Shown piece after piece: positions 9,226-17,204 of a stretch of 64,000 bases of DNA; positions within the stretch are counted from its first letter, which is position 1, and every line of letters starts with the position of its first letter. Origin of the DNA: Polyangiaceae bacterium (lineage in GTDB: Bacteria; Myxococcota_A; Polyangia; Polyangiales; Polyangiaceae); contig JADJXL010000001.1 in NCBI GenBank assembly GCA_016715885.1, positions 321,001-385,000 on the forward strand, read 5' to 3'. The notes beneath the pieces were generated by a model. That model made no database searches. It worked only from the letters and a program-made list of their open reading frames with translations, and was not told where the DNA came from. A program made the translations under genes and the position numbers.

Positions 9226-9295
9226 TGGGGGGCCCGAGGCTCGCCTCCCGGTGCTTTTGCTGGCGCAAAAGCACGGCGAGGCTCGGGCCCCCCCA
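9226..9295. terminator. Long bipartite hairpin between convergent genes
   Basis: Outer arms TGGGGGGCCCGAGGCTCGCC (9226-9245) and GGCGAGGCTCGGGCCCCCC (from 9275) are almost fully complementary. An inner perfect 10-bp stem, GTGCTTTTGC/GCAAAAGCAC (9251-9260 and 9265-9274), has a 4-base loop. The element sits between the stop codons of the kinase and the thioredoxin-like gene, so it can act as a bidirectional terminator. Its two-tier symmetry also resembles a dispersed REP-like palindrome. Confidence 0.6.
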
Positions 9296-9333
9296 TACCC
9301 CCCCGATTTTTTCCTCTCACCAAGCCGTGCGCA

Positions 9334-9915
9334 TCAACCTTTGTTGTTCGCGAGCTTCGTGGATCCTGCTGCTTCGCGTAGCATTTCAATGAGTCGCTCG
9401 CGCGCGTCGGCTCGAAGCGGACCCTCCGCTGCGAATTGCACGCGCCCGTCGGCACCAATGAAAAGTACGGTGCTCCTCGTCGCATCGATCCCGAATGCAG
9501 ATCGAAACCTTCCATCCCAATCGCAATAGATGGCGGACCCTGTTTCGGCGGCTCTTTGACGTATCGTGCGTTCGGCAAGCCCCCGGACGGGCCAATAATC
9601 GTATTTGGCCACGTCGGCGACGGCTGCAAATCGAATCGCCTTGCGGGATTCCTTTTCCTGCCGAGACAACCGTTCGAGCTCGTCCTTGAGGACTTGATTC
9701 TGTTTTTCCGAAGTTTTGCCCTCGTACAATATCAGAATCGGTTTTTCGTGGGGAAACCGCAAATCGAGCACTCGGCCATCGGGATCCGTCACCCGAGCGC
9801 GCACTGCTTTTTCGCCAGGAGTCGGAAGTGCCGCCGCAATGCTCGCCTGCGCAAGCACGATCGCCGTCACCGCAAGCCCCTGCATCCACGAAATTCGGGA
9901 AAACCGTAGCCGCAT
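9334..9915 (-). CDS. Secreted thioredoxin-fold-like protein
   Basis: 193 aa from ATG 9915. This start is preferred over the GTG at 9933 because a strong GAGGAGGG lies 6 bases ahead of it and overlaps the GTG. A signal peptide (about 1-30, ending ASIAAA) implies export. The body resembles peroxiredoxin/YtfJ-type thioredoxin folds: FPHEKPILILYEGK, FAAVADVAKYDYWPVRG, AIYCDWDGRFRSAFGI, STVLFIGADGRVQF. No CxxC redox motif is present; the only Cys is in the IYCDWDG strand, so redox activity is doubtful. It is the downstream neighbour of the DHH gene on the same strand (110-base gap) and ends at the shared hairpin. Confidence 0.7.
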   Translation of the reverse strand: MRLRFSRISWMQGLAVTAIVLAQASIAAALPTPGEKAVRARVTDPDGRVLDLRFPHEKPILILYEGKTSEKQNQVLKDELERLSRQEKESRKAIRFAAVADVAKYDYWPVRGLAERTIRQRAAETGSAIYCDWDGRFRSAFGIDATRSTVLFIGADGRVQFAAEGPLRADARERLIEMLREAAGSTKLANNKG

Positions 9916-10025
9916 CGAATACCCTCCTCGCACGTTCTCTCGACGCCGCCGACGGATAGCATGGCTCGGTCGATGGGCACGCGCGGATGTCGATGGCCTG
10001 GCGAAAATTGTACGGGATTTGCAGC

Positions 10026-11081
10026 CTACGCCGCCGATGCAATCATTGCCCGCGATTCGATGCGGCGCAATAGTTCATCGAATACGTCCACATCCACGAT
10101 TCCACCGGTCGCTCGATCGTGCCCCGACGCAAAATCCGGGCCCGCATCCGGCAGAAGCGCTCGCAGCTCGGCGCGCAGATCGAGCGGCTCGTGCGAGCGC
10201 ACCGAAAAGTGCACGCGTCCAGGCACATAACCACGATTGCCTGCGAGCACGATGCGGTCGTGCAGCTTGCGCGTCCAAGCACTCGCGACGCTGCCATGAA
10301 TACGACACGGCTCGGCAAATTCAATGATGGCCCACCGTCCCACGATTCGTGGAGCCTTCCGTATGGCGCGTTTCGTGGCTTCCGCGACCTCCTGCTTCAG
10401 CTCGTGCAGCCTGCTCGCCGCATTGCCATTGCCTCGCACGATATCGATGGGCCCTCGAGCTTCGACGAGCGCCCGTAGCGCTACGTCTGCCTCGTGCGTG
10501 CTCGACCGCCCCGCTGCATTGACGAGCGACACTGCGTCCCGAAGATGCGTCATTTTATGAATAGCCGCAGCGTCCTGCACCAAGGGATGCGTTTTTGCCT
10601 TGTCACCCAAATCTCCAATCAAACCAATGGCCCCGAGCCACGCCCTCTCTCGAATGTCCGCGAACGACGAAAAGAGCTCCCAAGCGAGCGCGCTCGTCGA
10701 AATGAGCGGCTCCCGGCCAAACGTGCTCACGAATGCTTCCACGTCGGGCGCGTCGTCCGTGTCGATGCGATGGTGATCCACGACAATCGTTGGAATGCGA
10801 AAAAGCCGGCCACGTCGCGAACCCGTGTCGAGCACCACGACGAGGCCCGCGCCCGACTCGTCAATGGTGGCGCTGAAAGCCGGATCATGCACATTTTCAC
10901 CTTTTCGCGGCGTCAGCGGCAAGGTTTGTCCGCCATGCTTTTCGATGGCCGCCATGGCCAACGCTGCCGAGGACGTTCCATCGGCATCGGCGTGATAAAC
11001 CACCGCAATGGGCGCTCCTTCGGACAATGCGGCACGTAACGACACCAAAGCTCGCTCTGTCGCTTGTTCCCAAATTCGCAT
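10026..11081 (-). CDS. DHH-family phosphoesterase (RecJ-like)
   Basis: 351 aa from ATG 11081. The frame is open far upstream, but the extension would run antisense through uvsE. The DHH signature is clear: VVYHADADGTSS (His30, Asp32, Asp34) and VVDHH (Asp102-His103-His104), with a further GLIGDLGDK segment about residue 155. The C-terminal third resembles the DHHA1 substrate-binding part (GRVHFSVRS, then a final Gly/His/Asp segment). Such proteins are Mn-dependent nucleases or nucleotide phosphodiesterases in the cytoplasm. The gene is divergent from uvsE with 54 bases between start codons, which suggests a shared promoter region and perhaps a DNA-repair context. Confidence 0.85.
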   Translation of the reverse strand: MRIWEQATERALVSLRAALSEGAPIAVVYHADADGTSSAALAMAAIEKHGGQTLPLTPRKGENVHDPAFSATIDESGAGLVVVLDTGSRRGRLFRIPTIVVDHHRIDTDDAPDVEAFVSTFGREPLISTSALAWELFSSFADIRERAWLGAIGLIGDLGDKAKTHPLVQDAAAIHKMTHLRDAVSLVNAAGRSSTHEADVALRALVEARGPIDIVRGNGNAASRLHELKQEVAEATKRAIRKAPRIVGRWAIIEFAEPCRIHGSVASAWTRKLHDRIVLAGNRGYVPGRVHFSVRSHEPLDLRAELRALLPDAGPDFASGHDRATGGIVDVDVFDELLRRIESRAMIASAA

Positions 11082-11135
11082 GTCCGAATTGTAATCAGCG
11101 CTTTCGCCACGTCCGAGCCGACATACGTTGAGGCG

Positions 11136-12113
11136 ATGATTCGCCTCGGATATGCCTGTCTGACCCTGGGAATGCCCGACCCCTCCATGCGCGCTGCGCA
11201 GCTCGGTCGCTACCAGAAGGGCTTGGTCGATTTGCCACCGATTTACGAATACAATGCCGAGTATGCTCGCCGGAGCATCGATTATTCCGCGGCGCACGGG
11301 CTCTTGGCCTACCGCCTGTCGAGCGACATCTTTCCGCTGCTCGACATTGCCGCAGATGCACGCAACATCGTCCCCGACTTGGGGCCGTTGCGACGCATCG
11401 TCAAACGTTCGGGCATGCACGTATCCAACCACCCGAGCCAATTCGTCGTTTTGTCGAGCCCCCATGAAGCCGTCGTCGACAATTCCTTGAAAGTCATGGA
11501 TGACGCGGGTTGGGTGATGCATTCGATTGGAGCGCGCGGGTCGATTACCATTCACGGCGGAGGCGTATTCGGCGACCGACCGGCTGCGGGAAATAGGCTC
11601 GCCCACAACATCGAGCGGCTCACGCCGGCGGCGCGGCAGCTCGTGGCGCTGGAGAACGACGAAAAAAGCTGGACCGTCGTCGATTTGCTCGAAGCCACGG
11701 GCGGTAACATTCCCATCGTATTCGACAAATTGCATTGGCAGGCGAATGCACGAAGTGCGCCTTACGAAGTCGAGCTTCGTGAAGCGATTTGCACGTGGCC
11801 GAGCGATCGAATGCCGGAATTTCATTACAGCGAGCAAGAAATCGGGAAACCGCGAGGTGCACACGCCGAATGGGTGACGGGCGCCGGGCTGCTCGAATTT
11901 CTAGAAGAAATCGAAGCCGCTTCGGAAGGTCGCGAAGTCGTGGTCGTCGTGGAAGCCAAACGAAAGGATCTCGCCATTTCTCGAGCCCTCCTCGAGCTTT
12001 CGGCGCAAAAGTGGCGGAGGATGATCGAGCTCGTTCCGAGTTTGGGCATTGCAAACGAGCCGTTTCGGGCATTGCCGAAGTCGGGGCGTCGATTGCGAGA
12101 AGCTCGGGCCTGA
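11136..12113 (+). CDS. uvsE: UV damage endonuclease UvsE/UvdE
   Basis: 325 aa from ATG 11136, where the family's conserved start MIRLGYACLTLG begins. The longer frame to 11064 would overlap the divergent DHH gene, and a GAGG precedes 11136. UvdE enzymes are TIM-barrel, Mn-dependent endonucleases that nick 5' of UV photoproducts in DNA. Visible metal-binding and barrel motifs are SNHPSQFVVLSSPH (about residue 97), ITIHGGGVFGD, LVALENDEKSW, IPIVFDKLHWQ and HYSEQE. Length matches the family. It converges with the STAS gene after 10 bases. Confidence 0.93.
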   Translation: MIRLGYACLTLGMPDPSMRAAQLGRYQKGLVDLPPIYEYNAEYARRSIDYSAAHGLLAYRLSSDIFPLLDIAADARNIVPDLGPLRRIVKRSGMHVSNHPSQFVVLSSPHEAVVDNSLKVMDDAGWVMHSIGARGSITIHGGGVFGDRPAAGNRLAHNIERLTPAARQLVALENDEKSWTVVDLLEATGGNIPIVFDKLHWQANARSAPYEVELREAICTWPSDRMPEFHYSEQEIGKPRGAHAEWVTGAGLLEFLEEIEAASEGREVVVVVEAKRKDLAISRALLELSAQKWRRMIELVPSLGIANEPFRALPKSGRRLREARA

Positions 12114-12123
12114 TGGCTGGTCG

Positions 12124-13206
12124 TTATCGCCGTTTCGACGTCGTCGCCGGCGCTGCACTCGCCGCGCGCATGCAATGCCGAAGCGCTTCGCGAAGCGTCG
12201 ACAATGTCACGATTTGCGACAAATCAATACCAATTTGAACCATCGTTTGCGCCACGGCAGGACGAATCCCCGTAATGATGCATTCCGCCCCGATGAGCGC
12301 CGCGGCTCTCACCAGTCTGCCAATGTGATCCGCCGTCGACGTGTCGACGACTTCCACACCCGTCAGATCGATGATCGCGTGCGTCGCGCCTTTTTGCGTA
12401 ATGCTATCAAGCAGCCGCTCCATCGTCTCCGCGGCTCGCTGGCTGTCCATCACACCGAAGAGCGGCAGCGTCAGCACGCCTTCCCATACTTCGATGATGG
12501 GCGTCGACAGCGCCTTGATCGCCTCGTCTTGCTTTGCGATCAATTCGAGTTTCTCGCGAAGCTCCTGCTCCGCTTTGGCCCGCTCCTCGACTTCACGACG
12601 CACCCGTTCGAGCGCCACGGCGAGGTCCGTTTTCGTTGCGTTCTCCGAATGAAACAGTTCGCCGATCCGATCCTCGACCGTGGTCGGCGAAGGCCGAACG
12701 ACGAATTCATCACACGGATCACCCTTGGTAAAATACGCCGTTTGCTCCGCCCAGCAAGCCTTTACACCGAAATGACGCTGGAAATACGCTGCCAATTTTC
12801 CCGCGACGAACGGCGCACCCCAGGTGACACCGAGCGCGCGTTGCGCAATCGATTCCCAGTTGTTGTAGACTCGCACGCGCGCCTCCTGCGCGTCCTTGTC
12901 CACCGAAACCAGCTCCCAGCGGCCCCAACCCGCCGCCGCCGCTATCTTCGAAAGCGCAACGAATCCCTCCTCGAACGTCGGCGCCGATGATATCACGCCC
13001 CAATCGCCATCGATGCTATCCCGACCACCTTGCTGCATCCCGAGCTGAAAGCGTTCGGTTCCCACCATCCGCTGTACCGTTGACAAAAACCCCGCCATCG
13101 TGCTTTCGATCCACGCCGTCATCACCGGCGCACCAGCCCACAAACAAAGTCCTTCATCCTCTCGCCACTCGATATCGAGTCCGGCGACATGAATCTTCGG
13201 GTTCAT
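12124..13206 (-). CDS. RsbR-like protein: sensor domain plus coiled coil and STAS domain
   Basis: 360 aa from ATG 13206; the TTG just before it is less likely, and GAGG lies 7 bases upstream. The N-terminal ~185 residues form a globular sensor-like domain ending EQTAYFTKGDPCDEFVV, with similarity in style to V4R/heme-NO-binding-type domains (uncertain). A charged coiled coil (about 195-230, ERVRREVEERAKAEQELREK) leads to an RsbR-type STAS domain with VLTLPLFGVMDSQRAAETM and IIDLTGVEVVDTSTADHI. The DTST segment is where RsbR and RsbS are phosphorylated by the RsbT kinase. In the family such proteins build stressosomes; no rsbS or rsbT gene is seen next to it. Confidence 0.85.
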   Translation of the reverse strand: MNPKIHVAGLDIEWREDEGLCLWAGAPVMTAWIESTMAGFLSTVQRMVGTERFQLGMQQGGRDSIDGDWGVISSAPTFEEGFVALSKIAAAAGWGRWELVSVDKDAQEARVRVYNNWESIAQRALGVTWGAPFVAGKLAAYFQRHFGVKACWAEQTAYFTKGDPCDEFVVRPSPTTVEDRIGELFHSENATKTDLAVALERVRREVEERAKAEQELREKLELIAKQDEAIKALSTPIIEVWEGVLTLPLFGVMDSQRAAETMERLLDSITQKGATHAIIDLTGVEVVDTSTADHIGRLVRAAALIGAECIITGIRPAVAQTMVQIGIDLSQIVTLSTLREALRHCMRAASAAPATTSKRR

Positions 13207-13325
13207 CAAGGCCTCACTGCTACTAGAGCTTCCGTCCGAGACGTAACATTTGGGTTGGCCCTGTGTCTACTAGAATTTGCAGGCGTATCCACAGAAATCT
13301 GGAACACGTTCCGAACCGAGGGGCA

Positions 13326-14738
13326 TCACGGCCGCGTCAATCGATGGATCAGAAGCGCGGCGCGTTTGGTGACCAGCGGCAGGGACGTGAGGTCCACGGT
13401 TTCTCCGGGCGCATGCGAGCCGTCGCCCGAGGGGCCCAGGCCTGCAAGCGAGGCCACGAATGGCGCGACGAACGATACGTCGGCGGCGCCGCGTTTGCCA
13501 GGATCGATGACGTCGACCGGGCCAAAGCCAAGGTCGCGGCTCACGCCCTGAAGCTCGCGGAGCAGCGCGAAGTTGCCTTCGGTCGGCGCCATGGGAGGGT
13601 AACCGTCCTCGAATACGATTTCCGCCGAAGTTTGCGGCAAGTTTTTCTTGACAATCGCGCGCATGCGCTCCTTGGTCCGCTCGAGCTGCTCCATGGTCAG
13701 CGTGCGCAAATCACCGGTGACCGATGCCGTTTGTGCAATGATGTTGGACTTGCCCGATGCAGCCGCTTGCCCGCGCTGTTCGTCGGCGATGTTGCCGCCC
13801 ACGATGAGGCCGGCGTTGAACGTGAGATACTTTTCGCCTCGAAGCTCGTCATAAAACGTGTGCAGGATGCGCGACGCCTCGTAAATGGCTCCGGCGCCCG
13901 CGTCGTTGGAAAAAATGACCGACGAGTGCCCGGGTTTGCCTCGCACTTGCAGTTTCCACGACGTGCTCCCGCGGCGCGCGACGGTGGCGCTGTTCGGGCC
14001 GCCAACGCCTTGCTCGAATTCGAGCGCCGCGTCGCTGCGCCGCGCAGCTTCCACCAGATCCCTACGCGCCAACTCGACCGGATCGCCCGCGCTTTCTTCG
14101 TCGCCCGTGAAAGCCACGATGATTTGCGTTCCATCGAGCACCCCGGCGGCTCCGAGCGCTTTGAGTGCGTATAGAATGGCAATGTCGCCGCCTTTCATGT
14201 CGAGCGCCCCAGGGCCCTTCGCCGCGTCCTTCGAGATTCGCTCGAAACGTTGAAATGGATTGTCCTTCTCGAACACCGTATCGAGGTGCCCGATGAGCAG
14301 CACGCGCTTGCCGGCCGTTCCTTTGCGTTCGGCGAAGAGATGCCCGGCTCGATTCACCGTGTCCATTGGGATCCATCGCGTTTCGAAACCGATTGCACGA
14401 AATTCTTCTGCGAAAACTTCCCCGACCTTGCGCACCCCATCGAAGCTCAACGTACCGCTATTGATGTTCACGACCCGTTCGAGCAGCGCGATCGCTTCGT
14501 CGTTGTGCTCGTCGATGTACGATACGATTTTGGTTTCTGCGGCGCTGAGCGGTCGTGGCGTAGCGCTCTCCGCGTCGGGCTCCGTTTGCAGAGCAATCGC
14601 GGGCGCTTTGGCCGCATCATTCGGTATGACGTGTCGAGGCGCGCATGCGCAAGCGCAGGCAACGACCAGCAGCGTAGGCCAAGCGAGCAGCGCAGCGAGA
14701 GGCGAGCGTTTGCGTGGCGCGACGAGAGGGCTTCTCAT
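13326..14738 (-). CDS. M20 family metallopeptidase lipoprotein (CPG2-like)
   Basis: 470 aa. The signal sequence reaches LLVVAC (Cys28; Cys30 and Cys32 follow), so it is likely a lipoprotein. The M20 di-zinc motifs are complete: LIGHLDTVFE (His151, Asp153), GALDMKGGD (Asp180), TGDEESAGD (Glu214-Glu215), EFEQGV, and the C-terminal GDGSHAPGE His. The lid/dimerisation domain is present (GKPGHSSVIF segment). Closest in style to glutamate carboxypeptidase G2-type enzymes, which remove C-terminal glutamate or related residues from small peptides or folates; the substrate here is unknown. Divergent from the sugar dehydrogenase gene. Confidence 0.88.
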   Translation of the reverse strand: MRSPLVAPRKRSPLAALLAWPTLLVVACACACAPRHVIPNDAAKAPAIALQTEPDAESATPRPLSAAETKIVSYIDEHNDEAIALLERVVNINSGTLSFDGVRKVGEVFAEEFRAIGFETRWIPMDTVNRAGHLFAERKGTAGKRVLLIGHLDTVFEKDNPFQRFERISKDAAKGPGALDMKGGDIAILYALKALGAAGVLDGTQIIVAFTGDEESAGDPVELARRDLVEAARRSDAALEFEQGVGGPNSATVARRGSTSWKLQVRGKPGHSSVIFSNDAGAGAIYEASRILHTFYDELRGEKYLTFNAGLIVGGNIADEQRGQAAASGKSNIIAQTASVTGDLRTLTMEQLERTKERMRAIVKKNLPQTSAEIVFEDGYPPMAPTEGNFALLRELQGVSRDLGFGPVDVIDPGKRGAADVSFVAPFVASLAGLGPSGDGSHAPGETVDLTSLPLVTKRAALLIHRLTRP

Positions 14739-14945
14739 GAGGCGGCACCCTAGCCCAAGTGGACCGGGGGCCGCGACCCATTTTATCGACGAACACCACG
14801 AGGATATTCAAGAATGACAAACCTTTCGTAGTTCACGCCGCCCGCGTATGGTGCGAAAATATACAAATTAAAAGGACACGCGATGAAGATTGCGTCTGCA
14901 ATGCGCCCCATGGACAGTCGTATGTCTTTGGCGTACGATGGGTGC

Positions 14946-16304
14946 ATGAACGTGTTCACTTCGAAAATTCGTTGGGCTTTCCTTGGTATTGCCGGTTTTT
15001 CCGGTGCTCTGGTCGTTGGGCAAGGGTGCAGCTCGGATCCAACCACGGGGACGTCGTCTTCGTCTTCGGCGTCGAGCAGCAGTGGTGGAGGCGAGGGGGG
15101 CGCGAGCAGTTCGAGCTCCAGCGGTGGTGGCGGTATGGGAGGCGCTGGTGGAGGAACTGCGGGCGGTGGCGGCATGCCGATGGCGTGTGCACCTGGCACG
15201 TCAGCGGATTTGCCGGCGATGAAGCTGACCGAGGTTGTGAATGGCCTTGCGCGACCGACGTTCGTCACGGGGGCACCCGAGGATACGACGCGGCTTTACG
15301 TGCTCGAAAAGCCAGGTCGAATTCGTATCGTCAAAGATGGGGCGCTGGTTGCCGAGCCATTTTTGGATGCGGCGGGCGTGGTCGAAGCAGGAGCGAACGA
15401 ACGAGGCCTTTTGGGGCTCGCGTTTCACCCGCAATACGTGGCCAACGGACGATTTTACATTTATTACACGCGTGAACCCGACGGGGCCATCGAGATTGCC
15501 GAGTATACGCGCGGCATGGGCACGCCGGACGTCGCAGACCCGGGTTCAGCCAAGGTGCTGCTCACCGTTCCGCATCCGGACCATACCAACCACAATGGCG
15601 GCATGCTCGCCTTCGGGTCCGACGGGTACCTTTACATTGGCACGGGGGATGGTGGTGGCGGTGGCGATCCATTCGACAACGCTGAAAACAAAAATAGTCA
15701 GCTCGGCAAGATCCTTCGCATTGACGTCGACAAGCACCCTCAAGCGCCCGCGGGCAACATCACCGACGGCGATCAATACGTGTGGGATTGGGGACTGCGC
15801 AATCCGTGGCGCTTCAGCTTCGATCGCTGCACGAATCATCTTTACATCGCGGATGTCGGGCAGAATCAATGGGAGGAAGTCAACATCGAGGCGCCTTCCG
15901 ATGGGAACAAGAACTACGGCTGGGACATCATGGAGGGCAAGCACTGTTTCGAGCCGGCGCAGGGCTGCGACATGTCGGGGATGACGTTGCCGGTGACTGA
16001 ATACAATCACAAGAATGGCGCGCCGATGGATGATTGCTCGATAACCGGGGGCTACGTTTATCGTGGCACGAAAATCCCTGGGCTCGTCGGGACCTATCTT
16101 TATGGGGACTTTTGCACCAAACGCGTGTACACGCTGGCATGGGACAAGGGGACCATCATCAAAGAGGGAGAGATATCGGCGGATCTCGACAGCCCGTCCC
16201 TCCCTGGCGGCATTACGTCGTTTGGTGAGGACACGAGCGGCGAGCTTTACATCATCACGGATAGCTCGAACAACGGTAGGGTGTACCGAATCGATCCTGA
16301 ATGA
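14946..16304 (+). CDS. PQQ-type sugar dehydrogenase (Gdh-B/YliI family) lipoprotein
   Basis: 452 aa from ATG 14946, which gives a compact lipoprotein signal ending VVGQGC (Cys28). ATG 14883 (473 aa) has a better AAAAGGA site but would put 29 residues before the hydrophobic core, so the start is open. A Ser- then Gly-rich linker (about 29-78) separates the anchor from a six-bladed beta-propeller of the soluble glucose dehydrogenase family. Motifs are LARPTFVTGAPEDTTRLYVLEKPGRI, ERGLLGLAFHP, TNHNGGMLAFGSDGYLYIGTGDGG, WRFSFD, DVGQNQWEE, NYGWDIMEG and GGYVYRG. In this family these proteins oxidise aldose sugars with PQQ; here the cell-surface location is inferred from the lipobox. Confidence 0.88.
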   Translation: MNVFTSKIRWAFLGIAGFSGALVVGQGCSSDPTTGTSSSSSASSSSGGGEGGASSSSSSGGGGMGGAGGGTAGGGGMPMACAPGTSADLPAMKLTEVVNGLARPTFVTGAPEDTTRLYVLEKPGRIRIVKDGALVAEPFLDAAGVVEAGANERGLLGLAFHPQYVANGRFYIYYTREPDGAIEIAEYTRGMGTPDVADPGSAKVLLTVPHPDHTNHNGGMLAFGSDGYLYIGTGDGGGGGDPFDNAENKNSQLGKILRIDVDKHPQAPAGNITDGDQYVWDWGLRNPWRFSFDRCTNHLYIADVGQNQWEEVNIEAPSDGNKNYGWDIMEGKHCFEPAQGCDMSGMTLPVTEYNHKNGAPMDDCSITGGYVYRGTKIPGLVGTYLYGDFCTKRVYTLAWDKGTIIKEGEISADLDSPSLPGGITSFGEDTSGELYIITDSSNNGRVYRIDPE

Positions 16305-16397
16305 TGCCCGGTCGCAGCCCGAATTCTTCGGGACGCGCGGGACCTCCCATGCAGACGGATTGACTTGTCGCGCCGCTCGCGGTTGTATACGTGGCGC

Positions 16398-17114
16398 ATG
16401 TCGACGCACGCCCTCGAAACGCAACGAGACGCGCCGGAGCCTCGAAAAGCGGCGCCCTGGCTTGGTGTCGCGGCGGATGTGCTCTTGACGCTGGTGCTGC
16501 TCGTGCTGGGCATCGACCCGGTCTTCGATTTGGTGACCGGCTATCGCAATGAATCGGCGTTCGCCCTCGGCGTGCTCCACATGGTGATGGTCCCAGCCGC
16601 GATGCTCACGGGCCTCATTCGTTCGGACAAACTCGGCTTCTTCACCGAACGGCCGGGCTTCGTCCAAAAGGCATCGGATACCATCTTCATCTTGTTTTAC
16701 TTGCTCGGGTGGCTCGTGCCGACGCTGGTTTTTGCGCAGCGCGCGCGCGTGCCCGGGTGGTTGATCGGTGGATGCATCGTGGTGCACGTCGTACCGGTCA
16801 TCGCGACGGTCATTCTGGGGCTATTCAAACGCGCGTTTTGGATGGATCGCGCGGCCGAGTGGATTGCTCGTCAAACCGCGGTCATGGCCGTCGTGTACGC
16901 CGCGTATCTTGCCGGCGTCGAGGTCTTCTTGATGCTCGGGCGTCTCGAGGGGCGCGGTTTTGCCGGGATGGCGCTCTTCGTGTGGGCTCTGGCGTATTTG
17001 CCAACGCGCCTTTTGCTCGCGAGGATCACCGGCTTGCGAGGCCCCGAGCGCTTTACGTTCGTCGTCTCGAACGTGCACCTCTTGTTGCGGCTTTTGCTCG
17101 CGACCCCGGATTGA
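16398..17114 (+). CDS. Polytopic membrane protein, unknown function
   Basis: 238 aa from ATG 16398; the upstream in-frame start at 16365 is Arg-rich and poorly supported. About six hydrophobic segments are visible: VLLTLVLLVLGI, ALGVLHMVMVPAAMLTGLI, TIFILFYLLGWLVPTLVF, LIGGCIVVHVVPVIATVIL, AVMAVVYAAYLAGVEVFLML and GMALFVWALAYLPTRLLL. These indicate an inner-membrane protein. I recognise no family. It follows the sugar dehydrogenase gene after 93 bases and precedes the Cys-rich lipoprotein gene on the same strand, with no sign of functional coupling. Confidence 0.75.
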   Translation: MSTHALETQRDAPEPRKAAPWLGVAADVLLTLVLLVLGIDPVFDLVTGYRNESAFALGVLHMVMVPAAMLTGLIRSDKLGFFTERPGFVQKASDTIFILFYLLGWLVPTLVFAQRARVPGWLIGGCIVVHVVPVIATVILGLFKRAFWMDRAAEWIARQTAVMAVVYAAYLAGVEVFLMLGRLEGRGFAGMALFVWALAYLPTRLLLARITGLRGPERFTFVVSNVHLLLRLLLATPD

Positions 17115-17204
17115 TGACGCTGTTGCGGTCGCCCGGCCGCACGTGGTATGCTTTGCATGGTCCGGCGACACGTCGGTCACGCACGTGCAAAGGGCGGGCG
17201 CAGC

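Noticed and set aside
11082..11864. N-terminal extension of the DHH protein to 612 aa
   Set aside because: It would be antisense through uvsE and lacks any DHH-family sequence; the family start fits ATG 11081.
16318..16332. CCCGAATTCTTCGGG as a terminator after the sugar dehydrogenase gene
   Set aside because: The stem is only 6 bp with no T-rich tail, which is weak evidence in GC-rich DNA.
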